In this document: piece by piece, positions 51,711-59,564 of the stretch
Numbering within the stretch: the stretch's first letter is position 1
Layout: each line of letters opens with the position of its first letter
Source: Hungatella hathewayi
GTDB taxonomy: Bacteria; Bacillota; Clostridia; Lachnospirales; Lachnospiraceae
Direction: 5' to 3'
Assembly: GCA_025149285.1 (NCBI GenBank)
Contig: CP102274.1
Location: 3,684,001-3,748,000, forward strand
Length of the DNA stretch: 64,000 bases
Position numbers and translations under genes: made by a program
Notes under the pieces: model-generated
Seen by the model: the letters and a program-made list of their open reading frames with translations, nothing else
What the model was told of the DNA's origin: nothing
Databases searched by the model: none

Positions 51711-52415
51711 CTATCCGGCCGCCTGCCGTCTGCCCTTTGTATACAGTTTCTCAGCCCATTTACTGAGCTGCTCCAACAGAGCGCAGACCGCCCAGAATAT
51801 GATGCCGGCCGCTAAGTATACCTCCAGCCGGTTGCTCCCGTAGCTGGCTGAACTGATCGCCCTCGCCTTTCCAAGAATATCAATGACTCCCACCGTAAAG
51901 GCCAGCGAAGTCTCCTTGAACAGGAGAATGATATTGTTTCCCAGCATCGGGATAGCAATGCCGAACGCCTGCGGAAATATAATACGGAAAAATGCGGAGC
52001 TTCCTTTCATTCCAACACTGTAGGCCGCCTCCCTCTGCCCCTTTTCCACCGCCAGATAAGCCGCGCGCATCATTTCCGCCATATTGGCCGACGTACTCAG
52101 GGAGAGGCTTGCGATAATATAGGAGGTCTTGCTCACCCCCGATAAATCGACGCCCAGAGCCGCCATCACCTGCGGCAGCCCCAGATACAGAAGAAAGATC
52201 AGAACGAGTGTGGGAATACCTCTCATAAACGATATATACCCCTTTGAGATTCTCCCCAGAATCCTGTGGCTGCTCAGCGCCCCGGCTGCAACCAGCGTTC
52301 CGATTACCAGACTGAACAGCAGCGACAGCGACAGAATCTCCACTGTCATCGGAAAGGCCTTCAGAATCCTCGGAATATATCCCGGCACCTGCGATAAATG
52401 GTATGTGTTTTCCAT
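51711..52415 (-). CDS. Polar amino-acid ABC transporter permease 1
   Basis: A 234-residue HisM/GlnP-type permease with EAA-like segment [20 protein letters not shown] near residues 131-150. Its start lies 23 bp from the end of an IS element. Without the insertion the binding-protein gene would end about 51 bp upstream, so the two were once adjacent in one operon. Confidence 0.94.
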   Translation of the reverse strand: MENTYHLSQVPGYIPRILKAFPMTVEILSLSLLFSLVIGTLVAAGALSSHRILGRISKGYISFMRGIPTLVLIFLLYLGLPQVMAALGVDLSGVSKTSYIIASLSLSTSANMAEMMRAAYLAVEKGQREAAYSVGMKGSSAFFRIIFPQAFGIAIPMLGNNIILLFKETSLAFTVGVIDILGKARAISSASYGSNRLEVYLAAGIIFWAVCALLEQLSKWAEKLYTKGRRQAAG

Positions 52416-52430
52416 ATGCTTCCCTCCTTG

Positions 52431-52438
52431 GGACTCGT
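52431..52438. repeat. Target-site duplication, left copy
   Basis: GGACTCGT, repeated exactly at 54338-54345 on the other side of the insertion sequence. Confidence 0.88.
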
Positions 52439-52575
52439 GGTAGTGTCAAAGACTACCTCATTTTTTTATAAAAAACCTTGATTTTATAGGAGATTCAAAT
52501 AAAAAGAGCATTGACCTCCCTTTTTTGGTATAATGTCAATCGCCAAACCAACCTTATACAAAGGAGACAATGCTC

Positions 52576-54033
52576 ATGGACATTATACTTTATTTACTTC
52601 AAGTAATTCAAGACCTTTATCAGCAAAACTGCTGGCTGATTCTATTTATCTGCAAATATATCCCTCTGAAACAGTGGGCTTTTGATGATTCCCATTCTCC
52701 GAAATATCAGAAGTTCAGGATTGACGAGCTTCCTAAGATCATCTCCTTTCAGCAGGACTGGAACTGGCTGGATCTCATTTCCTACTATCAGCAGCGTTAC
52801 CACAAAACTATCCGGCCTGTCTTCCGCCGTGTTGAATGTGATATTCCTGTGGACTGCACATGCCCTGCATGCAGCGCTCCTGTGGACTATTTGTCCTGGA
52901 ACAATGGACGGCAAAAAAATCAGATCCGATGTAAAGTCTGCCAGACTCTTTTTTCTCCAACACAAGACAGCCGTTTTTCCAAAAATTCGCGCCTTCACTG
53001 TCCCCATTGCTCCCATGCTTTGGTTCATAAAAAGGACCGCAAACACTTCATTGTACACAAATGTGTAAACCCTAAATGTCCTTACTATCTGCACAACCTG
53101 AAGACAGTTGACAAGGCTGATCTTGATGAGGACTATGGCAAAAATAAATATAAGCTCCACTACATCTACCGTGAATTCACAGTAGATTTCTTTCGCATGG
53201 ACTTAAACAGCCTTCCAAAACATGCTTCTTCTCTTAGATTCTCGAAGTTTGACCAGAACGTACTGGGCCTCTGCCTTTCCTACAAGATCAATCTTGGCCT
53301 CTCTCTGCGCAAGACTGCACAGGCTCTGGGGGACATCCACGGTATCACCATCTCGCACCAGCAGGTGGCCAACTATCTCAAAACTGCCGCCCTCTGTGTA
53401 AAACCATTTGTTGACAACTATAACTACGATGTCGGCAATGTCTTCACTGCTGATGAAACCTACATCAAGATCCGCGGCATAAAAGGATATATCTGGTTCA
53501 TCATGGACGCTGCCAAACGCTCCATTATCGGCTATCAGGTTTCAGATAACCGCGGTGTCGGTCCCTGCATTCTATCCATGAGGATGGCTTTGAAACACTT
53601 AAAAGAATTACCCGCAAAGTTCAAATTTATTGCGGATGGTTACAGCGCCTATCCCCTTGCTGCACAGCAGTTTTTTATCGAATCCAAAGGTAAGCTGAAG
53701 TTTGACATCACCCAGGTGATTGGACTTACCAACGACGATGAAGTATCCAGAGAATTCCGTCCATACAAACAGATGATTGAACGGCTCAACCGCACATACA
53801 AGGCTTCCTACAGGCCTACAAACGGTTTTGATAACATCGACGGTGCCAACTATGATCTGGCCCTCTGGGTTGCCTACTATAACTTCCTGCGGCCACACAG
53901 ACAGTTTAAAGGTAACGTTCTAAACCGAGTGGAAATGCTGGAAGGTGCTGACAACATGCCGGGCAAGTGGCAGATACTTATCTTTCTTGGTCAACAGACA
54001 ATCAAAAATCTCCAGTCCGGACAGACTTCATAA
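52576..54033 (+). CDS. DDE transposase, IS6/IS240-like with N-terminal zinc ribbons
   Basis: 485 residues, about twice the usual IS6 transposase. The N-terminal half has cysteine pairs (CTCPACSAPV, CKVCQTLF, CPHCSHAL, CVNPKCPYY) that suggest two zinc ribbons. A helix-turn-helix region follows (LRKTAQALGDIHGITISHQQ), then the catalytic core with Asp in FTADETYIKI, Asp in KFIADGYSAY and Glu in MIERLNRTYK. The ending FLRPHRQF is typical of DDE integrase-fold transposases. The second of two close ATGs has AAAGGAG 9 bases upstream. The reading frame is intact. Confidence 0.88.
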   Translation: MDIILYLLQVIQDLYQQNCWLILFICKYIPLKQWAFDDSHSPKYQKFRIDELPKIISFQQDWNWLDLISYYQQRYHKTIRPVFRRVECDIPVDCTCPACSAPVDYLSWNNGRQKNQIRCKVCQTLFSPTQDSRFSKNSRLHCPHCSHALVHKKDRKHFIVHKCVNPKCPYYLHNLKTVDKADLDEDYGKNKYKLHYIYREFTVDFFRMDLNSLPKHASSLRFSKFDQNVLGLCLSYKINLGLSLRKTAQALGDIHGITISHQQVANYLKTAALCVKPFVDNYNYDVGNVFTADETYIKIRGIKGYIWFIMDAAKRSIIGYQVSDNRGVGPCILSMRMALKHLKELPAKFKFIADGYSAYPLAAQQFFIESKGKLKFDITQVIGLTNDDEVSREFRPYKQMIERLNRTYKASYRPTNGFDNIDGANYDLALWVAYYNFLRPHRQFKGNVLNRVEMLEGADNMPGKWQILIFLGQQTIKNLQSGQTS

Positions 54034-54325
54034 TGAGCGGAGTTGTTGTCAGGCGAACCGTGGAATACCGGAGCGCATCGCGCGAGGATATGCCGCGAAA
54101 GTCGCTTGACATAAAGCTCACGGATTATCCTTTCTCAGCAGAAAAGGGGCAACTGCACCCTTTTCCTGCCTTCCGGCGAGGACGGGTTCGGGCAGAGCCC
54201 GAAAATGGGTCAAGGGACAAGTCCCTTGCAGGTTTTAGGGCAGCGCCCTAAGGTCTCTCTCATCAATATTTGCAGTTTTCAAGGTTCAATCTGAGCCTTT
54301 TTTTGCTCAGTTTTTTCATAAATCA
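54034..54325. other. Noncoding 3' tail of the insertion sequence with serial hairpins
   Basis: No ORF is seen. Three short perfect stem-loops follow each other: TTCGGG/CCCGAA (54187-54203), CAAGGGA/TCCCTTG (54211-54228) and TTAGGG/CCCTAA (54235-54251). AAAGGGTGCAGTTGCCCCTTTT lies just before on the minus strand. They might act as terminators or protect the element from outside transcription. Confidence 0.55.
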
Positions 54326-54337
54326 TTTGACACTATC

Positions 54338-54345
54338 GGACTCGT
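54338..54345. repeat. Target-site duplication, right copy
   Basis: GGACTCGT, identical to the 8 bp at 52431-52438. Confidence 0.88.
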
Positions 54346-54373
54346 ACTGCCAGTCACAGCGGCAGAATCATTC

Positions 54374-55234
54374 TTATTCCACTGAAATCGCAACCATATC
54401 CGCATAGGAGGTAAAAACATCTTCCCCGCCGAACCATTTCTTCGAGATTTCTCCGAGCGTCCCATCCTCCTTCATTTCTTTCGTCGCCTGGCTTACCGCC
54501 GCCACAAGCTCCGCCTGGTCCTTGGCAAACATCATATATGTATCTTCACACATCACCACATCTGTCAGGGTTAAATTCGTGATTCCCAGGTCATCCATCA
54601 CACTGTCATACGTTGCTTTGTACGTCAGAGCCGCGTCTACCTGCCCATTCGACACCTTTTTATAAGAGTCGGCAGTCGACTGGTCGCTTACTCCGATAAT
54701 CTCAACCTCGTTCCCCGGATGAGCCTCGTTATACGCCATCATCATCTGATACTCGTATGCGCTCGGATTCTGTTCCATGGTCTTTCCTGCCAGATCGGCC
54801 ATACTGGTTATTCCGCTGTCGCTTCTCACGCAGAGGCTCATCGGAGACAGGCAGTAGTACTCATCCGGAAATAAGTACTTTTCTTTTCTCGCCTCACTCT
54901 TCACAAGCTGATGAGACAGCATGTCGATGGAACCGGAATCAATGGAGACCACCAGTGTGGAAAAGTCCATGGTCTGAATATCAAATTTGTACTGCTCCAG
55001 CCGTTTATCCAGCTCTTTCAGCACATCCAGATCGTAGCCTACGGGATTTCCATCCTCGTCAAGGTAACAGAATGGAGCTGCATTGTTGCCGGTTCCAACC
55101 TTTACTACCGTAACACCGTCGGCAGCCGGCGCTTTTGCCTCTGTTTTCGCACCGCAGCCGCTCAGCGCGCCCACCGCCAATGAGGCAGCCAGAGCCAGAC
55201 CCGTTAATCTCGTTCCAAACATTCTCTTTTTCAT
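54374..55234 (-). CDS. Family-3 amino-acid-binding lipoprotein of an ABC importer
   Basis: A 286-residue lipoprotein with lipobox LSGC (acylated Cys near residue 27) and a family-3 binding domain. NAAPFCYLDEDGNPVGYDLDVLKEL near residues 50-75 is the usual N-terminal signature; DMLSHQLVKSEARKEKYLFP and DAALTYKATYD follow. It captures a polar amino acid for the permeases encoded beyond the insertion sequence. It is the first gene of the TetR-controlled operon. Its mRNA no longer runs uninterrupted into the permease genes. Confidence 0.92.
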   Translation of the reverse strand: MKKRMFGTRLTGLALAASLAVGALSGCGAKTEAKAPAADGVTVVKVGTGNNAAPFCYLDEDGNPVGYDLDVLKELDKRLEQYKFDIQTMDFSTLVVSIDSGSIDMLSHQLVKSEARKEKYLFPDEYYCLSPMSLCVRSDSGITSMADLAGKTMEQNPSAYEYQMMMAYNEAHPGNEVEIIGVSDQSTADSYKKVSNGQVDAALTYKATYDSVMDDLGITNLTLTDVVMCEDTYMMFAKDQAELVAAVSQATKEMKEDGTLGEISKKWFGGEDVFTSYADMVAISVE

Positions 55235-55296
55235 AATGATTCTCCCTTCTTCCGCATTTCACCGCGGCAGCCACGTTGACAGTCTTTCAGATAAAC

Positions 55297-55341
55297 AAAA
55301 AAGACGTTCGGCGCGGCCTCTCCGCATATCCAAACGTCTTT
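55297..55341 (-). terminator. Attenuator-like hairpin in the operon leader
   Basis: On the minus strand AAAGACGTT pairs with AACGTCTTT (9 bp) around a 24-base structured loop (CGGAGAGGCCGCGCCG), followed by TTTTTT. It lies between the promoter and the binding-protein start, so it could terminate transcription conditionally. I do not recognise a known riboswitch class. Confidence 0.6.
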
Positions 55342-55383
55342 GTCTGCCCTGTCTCCAGGTGATTTTGTTTACTTGATACGCTT

Positions 55384-55411
55384 ATTATACATGTATAATT
55401 TCAAATGTCAA
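55384..55411 (-). promoter_or_regulatory. Promoter of the amino-acid/ammonium operon with embedded operator
   Basis: TTGACA and TATAAT on the minus strand with a 16-base spacer. The perfect palindrome ATTATACATGTATAAT (55384-55399) includes the -10 and most of the spacer, so a bound repressor would block RNA polymerase. Confidence 0.85.
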
Positions 55412-55497
55412 TTCTATTTTTTATTTTCGGCATTCTGCCTGTAACGCTTGAAATCAGCACCTGTATTTACGGTATTTATTTCCATTTTCGTTTTTTC

Positions 55498-55513
55498 ATT
55501 ATACATGTATAAT
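55498..55513. promoter_or_regulatory. Second copy of the 16-bp operator at the tetR promoter
   Basis: ATTATACATGTATAAT, identical to the copy at 55384-55399 and 114 bp from it. It contains the plus-strand TATAAT (55508-55513) of the divergent TetR gene, whose -35 is weak. This arrangement suits autoregulation. Confidence 0.8.
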
Positions 55514-55574
55514 ATATTTTATCAAACAAACCACGAAAATTTCGGAATATTTTCAAGCTGCAGGAGGTACTGTC

Positions 55575-56222
55575 ATGAAACATAATAACAGAGGAAGTGA
55601 AACAAAGGAAAGCATCTTAAGGGCAGGCCGCAGCCTTTTCTACGAACACGGCTATAAAGCAACCACCGCACGCATGATCGCCGGACAGGCCAACATCAAT
55701 CTCGGCCTGATCGACTACTATTTTAAAGGGAAAGAAGAAATCGCCACACTGATTTACCGCGATGTCCGTAACTCCTTTGAATCCCTTTTTCTTGCCTGCG
55801 AGCCGCAGACGACTCCTCTTGATATGTTTTTTATCTCCAGCGCGCTGGAACTCCGTCTCTGTCTGGAGTGTCTGCCCTTTGGAAGGTTTTATGATGAAAT
55901 CATACTTTTTCCTGCCATTCATCAACGCCTGTTAACCTTTAATGCCTCGCGCATTAAAGAATATGGCGCTGTCGGAAAAGATACCGACTATCCCATGCTG
56001 GCTGCCATAAGTATCGCTTCCATTAAACCCGCCCTTGTGGATCACGCACTCCACTCCGGCCACGCACTGGATACCGGTAAGTATCTCTCCTACTATCTGG
56101 AACAGCAGCTTCACTATTTTGGCCTGCATAAGGAGATGGCTGCCCGCTATCAGGCCCTTCTTTCCGGATACTATGTGAACGCTGCTGCAAATTTTACACC
56201 AATCCTGACGAAACTGTTGTAG
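55575..56222 (+). CDS. TetR-family repressor, probable regulator of the divergent operon
   Basis: A 215-residue protein. The N-terminal TetR helix-turn-helix is ILRAGRSLFYEHGYKATTARMIAGQANINLGLIDYYFKGKEEI near residues 14-56. The helical C-terminal ligand domain matches no subfamily I know. AGGAGG precedes the ATG. Both its own promoter and the promoter of the divergent amino-acid/ammonium operon carry the same 16-bp palindrome, which makes it the likely binder. The inducer is unknown; an amino acid or its 2-oxo/2-hydroxy derivative is a reasonable guess. Confidence 0.88.
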   Translation: MKHNNRGSETKESILRAGRSLFYEHGYKATTARMIAGQANINLGLIDYYFKGKEEIATLIYRDVRNSFESLFLACEPQTTPLDMFFISSALELRLCLECLPFGRFYDEIILFPAIHQRLLTFNASRIKEYGAVGKDTDYPMLAAISIASIKPALVDHALHSGHALDTGKYLSYYLEQQLHYFGLHKEMAARYQALLSGYYVNAAANFTPILTKLL

Positions 56223-56281
56223 TCTGAAATCACACGACAGTCAATCGGAGGCTTTACAAAAAAAACTACGGCAGCAGGTAA

Positions 56282-56327
56282 GCATGATCCGTTTACATTT
56301 ATTTTATTTATTTGTAACGAATCATGC
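56282..56327. promoter_or_regulatory. Long inverted repeat upstream of the ECF sigma gene
   Basis: GCATGATCCGTTTACA and TGTAACGAATCATGC are complementary over 15 bases with one extra base and one G-T pair; the 15-base loop is AT-only. It lies 37 bp before the sigma start. It may be a terminator-like element of the tetR gene or an operator; there is no T tract. Confidence 0.5.
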
Positions 56328-56363
56328 AAATATGTGATATAAGAGGTGAGAGGAGGTGGAGAA

Positions 56364-56879
56364 GTGAAAGGTTCCCATGAGCAGAACATGGATATGGAAT
56401 CCATTTATCGAACATATGAAAATTTAGTCTACCGGTTCCTGTATGCCCGAACCTGTGATTCCGAATGGGCCCAGGAGCTGATGCAGGAAACCTTTTTGCG
56501 GGCCATTACCTCTATCTCCCGGTACGATGGTTCCTGCAAACTGTCAGTATGGCTTTGTCAGATTGCCAAACATGTGCTCTGGCAGGAATTGCGTAAAAAG
56601 AAGCGGCTGGAACCGGTAGAGCTGACCGATGCACTGCCGGATACTTCTGTTTTGGATGGAGAAGCCAGTGTTTTACAGAAGGAAAACAGACTGGAGCTCT
56701 ATCAGGCCATTCACCATCTGCCGGAATTGGAGAGAGAGGTAGTTTTGTACCGCATAACCGGGGAGCTTTCTTTCCGCGATATCGGGGAAATACTCGGTAA
56801 GAGTGAGAATTGGGCCAGAACCGTATTTTACCGTACCAAGCAAAAAATCAGAAAGGAGCTGAAGGAGCATGAGTCCTAA
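56364..56879 (+). CDS. ECF-type RNA polymerase sigma factor
   Basis: 171 residues. Region 2 is seen in YENLVYRFLYARTCDSEWAQELMQETFLRAI; region 4 has LPELEREVVLYRITGELSFRDIGEILGKSENWARTVFYRTKQKI. No region 3 is present, as in ECF (sigma-70 group 4) factors. A GTG start with AGGAGGTG 5 bases upstream is preferred; another GTG six codons earlier overlaps the ribosome site. The gene overlaps its putative anti-sigma partner by 11 bp. Confidence 0.9.
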   Translation: MKGSHEQNMDMESIYRTYENLVYRFLYARTCDSEWAQELMQETFLRAITSISRYDGSCKLSVWLCQIAKHVLWQELRKKKRLEPVELTDALPDTSVLDGEASVLQKENRLELYQAIHHLPELEREVVLYRITGELSFRDIGEILGKSENWARTVFYRTKQKIRKELKEHES

Positions 56880-57807
56880 CTATACTTGTGATATTATCCG
56901 GGACTTAATTCCGGGATATGTGGATGGGATATTGAGCGAAGCCGGTACTGATTTGGTAAAGTCTCATTTGGAATGCTGTCAGGAATGCCGTGATTTTTAT
57001 GAAGAACTGAAAGCGGACATGAAGCTCGCTGCAGAACCGTCTAAAGAAGAAACTCTTGTCCTGGATGGATTTAAGAAGATAAAGAAGCGGACCAGAAGGC
57101 TGAAGCTTGCGGTAGCGATAGTTTCCGGCCTGCTGGCTGCCTTTGTGCTGACTGTATTGATTCGGGTTTTTATCGTCGGGGTACCCTTAGAACCCCACCT
57201 GATCCAGATATCGCATATCGCATATCAGGAAAACACAGACAGTTTAAGCATGGAAGGGGATTTGAATATTTCCGGCTATCGTATCAGCCGGGTGGTATGG
57301 AAACAGAGTAAAAAGGACAGGAATGAAGTCAATGTGATCGTTTATGCAGCAGAAACCCTTCCATTTTTTCATGGAAGCACTCATTTTTCCATCGAAATCC
57401 CGGATATGAAAGGGAGAAAAGCCTATCTGGCCTGCCCTGAGTACGACCAGCTTGAGGTATATAACTGGAAGACCGATCATTATGAAATTCTGGATCAGCT
57501 GGAAAAAGAAATCCAACAGCGTATTCCGGACTGGGATGAAACAAGGGACATTCTTGAATACAGCGGCGGAATTACTGCTGTTGCCGGAGAAGAAGGCATC
57601 AGTTATTATATGACCTATTTAATTGGAAAAGATGCATCTTACTGGCGCTTGAATGATCAGCTTATCACCGATGGGGATTTTAAACCGGCAGATTTTGAGA
57701 TATGGATATCCCTGAAAGAGCCTCATCAGATATTGATCTATGATTATCAGACAGGGGAATGGAATGAGGATTATTCCATAGTTGCAGAACGCAGACCTGA
57801 TGCCTGA
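56869..57807 (+). CDS. Zinc-finger anti-sigma factor, membrane-anchored
   Basis: 312 residues. The N-terminal ~50 residues hold a zinc-binding anti-sigma motif, HLECCQEC (HxxxCxxC), with upstream CDIIRDLIPGYVDG typical of this group. One membrane helix follows at about residues 82-103, then a ~200-residue extracytoplasmic domain of unknown family that may sense the signal. The 11-bp overlap with the sigma gene indicates translational coupling. It should hold the sigma factor inactive until an envelope signal arrives. Confidence 0.85.
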   Translation: MSPNYTCDIIRDLIPGYVDGILSEAGTDLVKSHLECCQECRDFYEELKADMKLAAEPSKEETLVLDGFKKIKKRTRRLKLAVAIVSGLLAAFVLTVLIRVFIVGVPLEPHLIQISHIAYQENTDSLSMEGDLNISGYRISRVVWKQSKKDRNEVNVIVYAAETLPFFHGSTHFSIEIPDMKGRKAYLACPEYDQLEVYNWKTDHYEILDQLEKEIQQRIPDWDETRDILEYSGGITAVAGEEGISYYMTYLIGKDASYWRLNDQLITDGDFKPADFEIWISLKEPHQILIYDYQTGEWNEDYSIVAERRPDA

Positions 57808-57938
57808 TATTAGGCTGTTCACCCCTTCCGCCCGCCTCCAGATAAGCGATGTTCAAAAATAATTCAAAAAAATAGTTTCTTTCATGTCGGAGAAATGATA
57901 AAATAAAGAAAATTCCGGTTTGGGAGGATGAAAATAAT

Positions 57939-59387
57939 TTGGATGATTTAAATTTATATAATATGGCTTACAAACATCTGTTTAACTGCATTCATTTTGG
58001 CTTATATCCCACTGGTTCAAGTCTTCCTACAGTACCTGAACTTTGCAAAACCTTTAATGTTTCAAGCTCCACAATCCACAATGCGCTGAGGCTCTTACAG
58101 GAAGATCATTACGTTTCCTTAAGCCAGGGACGGAGTGCAATTGTGACTTACGATGTCAACGAAGAGGAATGCCGGACGGAATACAGAACCTACAGCTATG
58201 CCACCAAAGATGCACTTTTGGACTTATGCGATGCGATGCTGATCATCTGGCCGGAGGTGATGCTGCAGGGTCTGAAACTGTGTACGGATGATGACTTGGA
58301 AAAACTCACCGAGATCTTTCAACGGATGTCGCCTTGTAATGAATATCCGTTTTTTGACTTTTTTTTCCATATCCTGAAAGGCCTGGGAAATCCTCTCTTT
58401 CTCAACTTATATTTAAGCACAACCTTCTTTGGACACTCCACCATTATGCGCCTGAGGGATAAGGCATATATCTATGGTTATATGACCTTTTTAAAAAGGG
58501 AGACTGCACAGATACTGGCCCTGTGTAAGGCATCTGATTATGGCCATCTAAAAGATTTGCTGGTACGCCTTTATCAAAAACACATTGAAGGAATACACCA
58601 GTATCATGATTCACTGCCTCCGCCAGAGCCTCCGGTCAAGCCAATCCCATACGAGTGGAATTATTTCTCGGAACGTCCTCTGGTCAATTTTAATTTGGCC
58701 ATGAAACTGCTCCGCCAAATCTATTCATTATTGGGAAACCAGGAATATCTTCCCTCCTTTTCTACTCTGGCGAAACAGTATTCTGTACCATTCATCACGG
58801 TCCGCCGCGCCGTGAAAATTCTCAGCGACATCGGAATTGTAGAGACCAGCCCGGGAAAAGGAACGCGGGTGCTGGTAGGAGTGGATAATCCGGCTCCGAT
58901 TTCCAGTTTTTCCACTCCTAATTTGAAAAAGGCTCTGCTGCAATATCTACAGAGCATGCAGATTATCCTGATCATCTGTAAAGACGCAGCCCGGTCTGTT
59001 TTTCCTTCGCTTACAGACAGTTCTATTCAAGACAGAGCCTCCTGGCTGAAAACCATTGTTATTTCCGGAGATTACTATATGACGTTCGGTGTCTGCTTCT
59101 CGCTGCTGAGCGAGAATGCACAGTCACCGGCTTTAAGAGAGATATTAGGCGGGTTGATGCAGATTCAGTATCTGGGTTATCCATTGAATGATGTGAAGCC
59201 TTATCCATTCAGGTTTGATTCCCGTTCGACCACAGCCCTGCTGAAAAGTCTGGAAGAAAGAGATGCCGATCTGTTTGCAGAGGAACTGCAGTGCCTGGCT
59301 CTTGATATTTTCAAGGCCGGGAAAGAGAAGCTGATTGCCGGCGGCATCCTGGAGGCCGAAGCCATCGTGCTTCCGTCCCTTGATTAA
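57939..59387 (+). CDS. GntR-type regulator with two winged-helix domains
   Basis: 482 residues from a TTG start (GGGAGG 11 bases upstream; no in-frame ATG is better placed). Two GntR-like winged helices are visible. The first, at about 5-70, contains FGLYPTGSSLPTVPELCKTF and SSSTIHNALRLLQEDHYV. The second, at about 250-315, contains YLPSFSTLAKQYSVPFITVRRAVKIL and VETSPGKGTRVLVG. Each is followed by about 165 residues of helical sequence. The protein therefore looks like a tandem duplication of a DNA-binding plus ligand unit. Ordinary GntR regulators have one such domain and about 240 residues. Target genes are unknown. Confidence 0.8.
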   Translation: MDDLNLYNMAYKHLFNCIHFGLYPTGSSLPTVPELCKTFNVSSSTIHNALRLLQEDHYVSLSQGRSAIVTYDVNEEECRTEYRTYSYATKDALLDLCDAMLIIWPEVMLQGLKLCTDDDLEKLTEIFQRMSPCNEYPFFDFFFHILKGLGNPLFLNLYLSTTFFGHSTIMRLRDKAYIYGYMTFLKRETAQILALCKASDYGHLKDLLVRLYQKHIEGIHQYHDSLPPPEPPVKPIPYEWNYFSERPLVNFNLAMKLLRQIYSLLGNQEYLPSFSTLAKQYSVPFITVRRAVKILSDIGIVETSPGKGTRVLVGVDNPAPISSFSTPNLKKALLQYLQSMQIILIICKDAARSVFPSLTDSSIQDRASWLKTIVISGDYYMTFGVCFSLLSENAQSPALREILGGLMQIQYLGYPLNDVKPYPFRFDSRSTTALLKSLEERDADLFAEELQCLALDIFKAGKEKLIAGGILEAEAIVLPSLD

Positions 59388-59564
59388 GGAGCTCAGCAAT
59401 GCATCCCTCCCGTGGGAAGAAGGGGCGGGATGCTCCCTGTGCCCTGACTTTCCCAGCCTCTTTCTATTTATTTCCAAATAAAATTTTACGTTGGCGCAGG
59501 ATAGCAAAAATCTGTTATTTGACAGGGATGCGGACCAGGATAGCCTTGCAGCCATATTCTGACC

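Larger units (their letters stand above)
52439..54337 (+). mobile_element. IS6/IS240-like insertion sequence
   Basis: A 1.9-kb element. Terminal inverted repeats GGTAGTGTCAAA (left) and GATAGTGTCAAA (right, reverse complement) match at 11 of 12 positions. It is flanked by 8-bp direct repeats GGACTCGT. Terminal GG and an 8-bp duplication fit IS6-family elements. It carries one transposase gene and a ~300-bp noncoding tail with hairpins. The insertion separates a binding-protein gene from its permeases and is probably recent, since both duplications are intact. Confidence 0.9.

Noticed and set aside
42115..54337. Intron and insertion sequence as parts of one composite element, since both measure about 1.9 kb
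   Set aside because: Their ends, proteins and target sites are unrelated and each has its own insertion hallmarks; the equal length is coincidence.
55235..55377. Leader of the amino-acid operon as a known riboswitch (glycine, guanidine, glutamine)
   Set aside because: None of the conserved cores of these classes could be found; kept only as an attenuator-like hairpin.
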